Below are positions 7,887 to 11,692 of a DNA stretch of 11,692 nucleotides, piece by piece. The position numbers and the translations under genes were made by a program. Source of the stretch: Trachelipus rathkii (taxonomy: Eukaryota > Arthropoda > Malacostraca > Isopoda > Trachelipodidae); contig JABUQX010088314.1 in the NCBI GenBank assembly GCA_015478945.1, positions 25,001 to 36,692 on the forward strand. The letters run 5' to 3'. The notes beneath the pieces are model-generated. The model ran no database searches. It saw nothing but the letters and a program-made list of their open reading frames with translations, and had not been told where the DNA came from. Positions within the stretch are counted from its first letter, which is position 1. Each line of letters begins with the position of its first letter.

Positions 7887-8096
7887 ATGAGTGAGATAGA
7901 AAAAAATTATCTATTGGTAAAACTAAAAACACAAATAACATCTTTAAGACAAGGTAGGGACTTACATTATAAGTTTTTGTGATTTAAAAATTTTAAGTTA
8001 CTGGTGTTAATTAAATGAGGGGGGGGTATAAATAACACAAAGTATTAACATGAAAAAAAAAAATTTTCGTAGTGAGTAAATATCAATTTTCACTTC

Positions 8097-8126
8097 CAAA
8101 TACACTTTTTGGTAAAGTCTATTTCG
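8097..8126. repeat. Hairpin motif, copy 3 of 3
   Basis: CAAATACACTTTTTGGT (8097-8113) matches the left arm and loop of copy 1 closely. The right arm (AAAGTCTATTTCG) is degraded, so the stem is imperfect. Shared arm-plus-loop sequence shows common descent of the three copies. Confidence 0.5.
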
Positions 8127-8411
8127 AAGCGTAAAAAACTAAAATAAATAAAACAAAAATTTCACTGTATGGGAAAGTATTCTAAGTAAATCATTTACGT
8201 CTAAACAAGTTTTAATTTGTGGCTCCTATGATCTTAGGCTATCTAATGGCTTCAAAAAAAAATTAGAACAAGCTATCAAAAATTTCTTAAGCTCTCATCA
8301 ACACCAATCCGGGCTACTTGTCTTTCCTATTTCACTTGGCCCTTTTTAAATTTTCCAGAGATTTTCTTTTTTTCTCACAAAACAAAAAGAATGCCCCTGA
8401 CGATCTCTTTT

Positions 8412-8414
<3 letters not shown>

Positions 8415-8501
<87 letters not shown>
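8415..8501 (+). repeat. (ATT)29 microsatellite
   Basis: Twenty-nine uninterrupted ATT units. Perfect trinucleotide tracts this long are typical of animal genomes rich in microsatellites and are probably length-polymorphic. Open frames reading poly-Tyr or poly-Ile here are artefacts of the repeat. Confidence 0.97.
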
Positions 8502-8502
<1 letters not shown>

Positions 8503-9606
8503 TTTATAATAATCCATTACTACCCATATACGGTACTTTTGGTGCGGAGGTAGTAGTTATATGGATTCAAGAAGAGCAAGGAAGAAAAAACTATGATTTC
8601 AGAGCATTTTATTTAAAAGAAGGGACGTTAGGTTTTGGATAGAAATTATAATTACTTTTAAAAATGAAAGAGGAATAAAAATTATTGCAAAAAAATAATA
8701 AAATAAGAAAAAGATAGGGCCTTTTTTTGTCTACTTTAAAGTAATAGAAAAATATAAAAAATGAAAAAGGGATATAAATATACGCTTTGAAAAAAAAAAA
8801 AAAAAACTAAATATATAAAATGTAAGATATTTCAAAAAAAAATAAAAAGAAAAAGATAAAAGAAAGAAACATCATATATTTCATAAGATTGGGTAGGTTT
8901 AGGCTTTCAAGGTAGGGCAGCTCTAAGCCTCAACTTTTATAAAAAAAAATCCCTAGCTTAAATTAGGCTTTCAAAAACGTCTAAAACCTTAAAATTATTT
9001 TCTTGAGATTTGAAAAAAAATAAAAATAATAAAAGAATGTAAATGAGAAATGATTGAAACTTACCAAGAAATTCACTATTATTTGCGCACCGAGACTATA
9101 AACACAACCGGCGAGGTTCATTTGTAAAATAGGAATGCTCTATTCCTCGTGTACAGCCGGGGTGAGGATATTCTGTTTTGAAAGATACACAAAGATGCTA
9201 TTACTCTCCAAAAAACTGATGGCAATTTCTTTTGTAAGCTTTTCGTTGATGTAAACAGTTTAGAGGGTGTTAAATGAAAGATTTATAAATAGAGATTCTA
9301 AGAGATATTAAAATTTGTAGATAAAAGCAGAAATTAAAATTTAGGAATAAAAATATAAAAATTCATTTGTTGGCAACTCTGATTAATTTCATCAGATAGA
9401 TGGGGGAAGACAAATTAAGCGTGGGGGGGTATTTTATCATCCCTCAAAAAAAGTGAGGAGATAGATTTGGGAGTTTCTAGAAATTCTAGTTTGATATAAT
9501 ATTATTGGTTGTGTTAACTGATTTACGAAATACAATTAAAATTGAGAAAAAAATAAATAAAAATACTCTCTTTATTTATTTCCTATAACAGATCCTTTGT
9601 TATATA

Positions 9607-9607
<1 letters not shown>
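8502..9607. other. A-rich non-coding interval
   Basis: No coding region or RNA gene is supported. It contains an A17 run (8790-8806) and many A-rich stretches. A 12-bp direct repeat, TTAGGCTTTCAA, occurs at 8899-8910 and 8963-8974. Confidence 0.6.
9108..9160. repeat. GC-richer nested inverted repeat
   Basis: CCGGC (9108-9112) pairs with GCCGG (9156-9160). Just inside, GAGG (9113-9116) pairs with CCTC (9145-9148). An inner AGGAAT/ATTCCT pair (9131-9136 and 9142-9147) is an alternative stem. The patch stands out from its A-rich surroundings. It does not fit a tRNA or a recognised small RNA. Confidence 0.4.

Positions 9608-9698
<91 letters not shown>
9608..9698 (+). repeat. (AT)n microsatellite, about 45 units
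   Basis: 91 bp of uninterrupted TA/AT. It lies directly beyond the 3' end of the minus-strand retrotransposon remnant. A 10-bp inverted repeat ATATTCTTCT (9695-9704) and AGAAGAATAT (9763-9772) spans its edge. Some non-LTR elements end in short simple repeats, so the tract may have grown from the element's tail; chance adjacency is also possible. Confidence 0.95.
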
Positions 9699-9699
<1 letters not shown>

Positions 9700-9700
<1 letters not shown>

Positions 9701-11692
9701 TTCTCATCTACCTTTTCCCCAAGACTGGTGGTAAGGCGCAAGCAACAGAAAAGAAAAGCAGTAGAAGAATATGACAAAAGTCGAAAGAAAGCCCAGCCTT
9801 ACCCCTCTGTTCATTAATGGTGGACTCGTCGCAGTCAGAAAATCACCTCATAAAGCCACCTGACTGGCAAAGACTCACTCATTGTAAATCAGTGTAATTG
9901 TAATATCCTTCACCCAGGTGTGCCACAAACTGCCCCCATGTTCCCTTCAGCGCTATATATCTCATCTCTGGCTGCTAACCCTTTATCTCTTTCACCTCTA
10001 CCAAACTGACATTCCTCTCCCCAGACATTCCGCTTACTGACTCAACTAATTTTTTCTTCACCCGCCCACTGGTCAACACACTCACACATACACTGCTTTT
10101 CAAAACCGACTATCATTCATCCTTCCATGACCAAAACCATCTCAACATACTTTCATTTATTCTCTAAGCTACTCCTTTCCACCACAAATCCTCTGAAGGT
10201 GTTCATTCCTTATTGTTATACCAATTCTTTCACACCTAGCACATGTCTACATTTGGTCCTCCTCCATCTGAACATTGAACTTTAGACTTATACTTTCTTA
10301 TTCCAGTCCAGATGTCCCACTACTATACAGAACACAGGTAACAAATATAATGTGTGGATGTAAGACCTTAGCGCATCAAAGACTTAGTCCCTTACATCTA
10401 ATTTAATGTTTAACACTGCACCAGCCACCTTGTCACATATTCGCTGTTAGCACAAATCCTCTTCCTACTGCTAAACTCTGCAAATTACTGTCTCTTTCAT
10501 CCCAATTGATATATACTCCCAATATTAAATCTGGGATATCTGTTCCAGCCACCATCACCATCTACTATAGTCTCAAAGACTGAGACTGTCCTCACCACAA
10601 CCATAACCCAACTCTTATCTACGCTACTTCAAACCCTCCTACACCCCCGCCAAATCTCTACCAATCCTCAAACTTCTTCAGATTCGCCGAACAAAACCAA
10701 ATCATCTGCGTTATAATAGGTGGACACCTCCACTCACTTCCATCATTCTAACACCATTTCCTGCGCCCTCATCTTAATTCTTTTACAACCCCATCCATAT
10801 ACAAATTGAAACCAAGGAGACATAACACAACCCTGCCTCACTCCACTATTAATACTAAACTAATCCCTTTCGACTCCATTGATGTTTTTTCAAGTCTATT
10901 TTTCTATTCATCGATCTATGCGCTATATCAATTAAATCAGTAAATCTATACTGTGTCCTGCTGTAAAATCAACCAAAGGCAATTACCTTCCTGGTTTCTG
11001 TATCATTTGCTCAATGTAAAGATTTGATCCACATATCTTCTACACTTCTTTACGCACCTTGTTCTTCACCAATCAGTTTTTAAGTCACTGCACATCTTCT
11101 CACCCAACACCAAAGAGTATATCTTCCTACAACACTAATAAACTAAATACCCTATAATTTCTACAGTTCTATCTCCCTTAGTTTAGAGCAGTAAAACATA
11201 CTGCTTCTCCTCCAATCCTCTCGAACTATAATTCCATAAACGTTTTTTATTATACACCACAGATCCAATCAATCACCATTTTCTCGCCTCCGTTTCTGAT
11301 CATTTCACCAGTATCTATAGATTTACCATTCTTCAACTTTCTCACTCTACCCATTTCCTCCTCTTTGCTAATAACCTCATCCCCAAAACCTATTCCTTCT
11401 TGTGCCCATCAAACCCACACAGTCATTATCACCTTCATTACTGCCAATATTATACATTTTCAAAGTTCTTTCCACACTCCACTCACGTCCATTTCATCAG
11501 TTACAAAACACCATCCCTTGACCATTATTCTAAGCAGGTTTTCCTTATTCTCATTCTTAACCGCGCTCTTCCAAGAGTTTCCTATTCGATTGTATGTCCC
11601 CATTCATCCTCCTTCCACCATTTACTCTTCATTTTTACATACAGTGAATTTTAGCATTCTTTTTCCTCCTTATAAGGTTCCAAGCATCTTTG
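9700..11692 (-). mobile_element. Degraded non-LTR (LINE-type) retrotransposon, 3' portion
   Basis: On the minus strand this whole segment reads as the 3' part of a non-LTR retrotransposon. In order it holds an N-terminal RT segment, RT motifs, a C-terminal domain ending near 9910, and about 200 bp of 3' untranslated sequence running to the AT tract at 9698. The 5' part (endonuclease and upstream) lies beyond the window or is lost. The family type, with GxRQGCVMSPW followed by YMDGVV and a C-terminal MLRWF, is common in arthropod genomes. I do not commit to a clade name. Plus-strand open frames here (for example 11400-11654) are antisense shadows. Confidence 0.85.
9910..11393 (-). pseudogene. 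Reverse transcriptase remnant of the non-LTR element
   Basis: In the living family this enzyme copies element RNA into the target site. Still visible are KEEEMGRVRKLKNGKS and GGEKMVIDWICG (about 11380-11256); GVRQGCVMSPW (10844-10812), the RQGC..SP substrate-binding motif; YMDGVVKELR one frame over (about 10800-10771); and NADDLVLFGES (10712-10680), the catalytic-loop motif. The two Asp remain, but the residue before ADD is Asn instead of an aromatic. Further on are IRNEHLQRICG (10213-10181) and MLRWF (10148-10134). The last readable stretch, ending GNMGAVCGTPG, stops at 9912-9910. Disruptions include stops at 11252-11250, 10745-10743 and 10736-10734. A 1-nt frameshift lies between SPW and YMDGVV, and the spacing from RQGC..SP to ADD is shortened. 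It cannot make an active enzyme. Confidence 0.85.

Larger units (their letters stand above)
5760..8414. other. Long non-coding, repeat-derived AT-rich region
   Basis: No open frame here is convincing. The longest (minus strand, 7941-7642) covers a hairpin motif and lacks protein-like character. The region contains a diverged tandem pair, several hairpins and scattered short direct repeats. A further direct repeat pair, CCAGGCTC, occurs at 7434-7441 and 7554-7561, 120 bp apart with similar flanks. The texture suggests decayed mobile or satellite sequence, but I recognise no named family. Confidence 0.5.

Noticed and set aside
7642..7941. 99-codon minus-strand open frame
   Set aside because: It sits in repeat-derived AT-rich DNA, contains the second hairpin copy and shows no recognisable protein feature.
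8318..8642. Plus-strand open frames with poly-Tyr or poly-Ile
   Set aside because: They are translations of the (ATT)29 microsatellite.
9106..9175. tRNA or spliceosomal RNA gene
   Set aside because: The stems do not form a cloverleaf, and no T-loop, anticodon arm or Sm-site arrangement is present.
9583..9777. Minus-strand open frame with alternating Ile-Tyr
   Set aside because: It is a translation of the AT dinucleotide tract and the element's 3' untranslated region.
11400..11654. 84-codon plus-strand open frame
   Set aside because: It is antisense to the recognisable retrotransposon coding sequence.

Overview
The window looks like a stretch of animal (eukaryotic) nuclear genome, most likely from an arthropod and plausibly a decapod crustacean. 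It is very AT-rich. It has long perfect microsatellites ((ATT)29 and about 45 units of AT), homopolymer runs and many short palindromes. It also holds a decayed non-LTR retrotransposon of a type I associate with arthropod genomes. I see no bacterial-style operons, ribosome binding sites, tRNA, rRNA or CRISPR. The taxon is inferred from style, not from any species-specific gene.

Layout. 1-1490: AT-rich non-coding DNA with a short hairpin and a G11 tract. 1494-5220 (minus strand): the only region with substantial open reading frames. Read 5' to 3' on the minus strand it has a TATA-like box and leader near 5550-5460, then a 157-codon ORF (5218-4745). That ORF has a basic Q/N-rich half and an acidic E/Y-rich tail. 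At its end is a perfect U UUU UUU heptamer, a 6-nt spacer and a GC-rich stem, possibly a pseudoknot. A -1 shift there enters a 100-codon extension (to 4449). Next comes a 643-codon Asn/Ser-rich orphan ORF (4354-2423). The unit fades into Pro/Ser-rich coding-like sequence broken across frames (about 2400-1494). The arrangement resembles the gag-pol junction of an LTR retroelement. However, I see no zinc knuckle, no credible protease, no reverse transcriptase and no LTR, so I treat it as an unassigned orphan locus.

5760-8400: non-coding, repeat-derived DNA. It has a diverged tandem duplication (about 6190-6895), a 16-bp-stem hairpin, and a short hairpin motif present in three separated copies. 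8415-8501 is (ATT)29. 8502-9600 is A-rich non-coding DNA with one GC-richer nested inverted repeat. 9608-9698 is an AT dinucleotide tract at the downstream edge of the last feature. 9700-11692 (minus strand) is the 3' part of a non-LTR retrotransposon. Its reverse transcriptase can still be recognised by its RQGC..SP and .ADD motifs, but stops and frameshifts have destroyed it.

The two minus-strand units look unrelated. The right-hand one is a dead mobile element. The left-hand one is largely open and is the best candidate for something undescribed.
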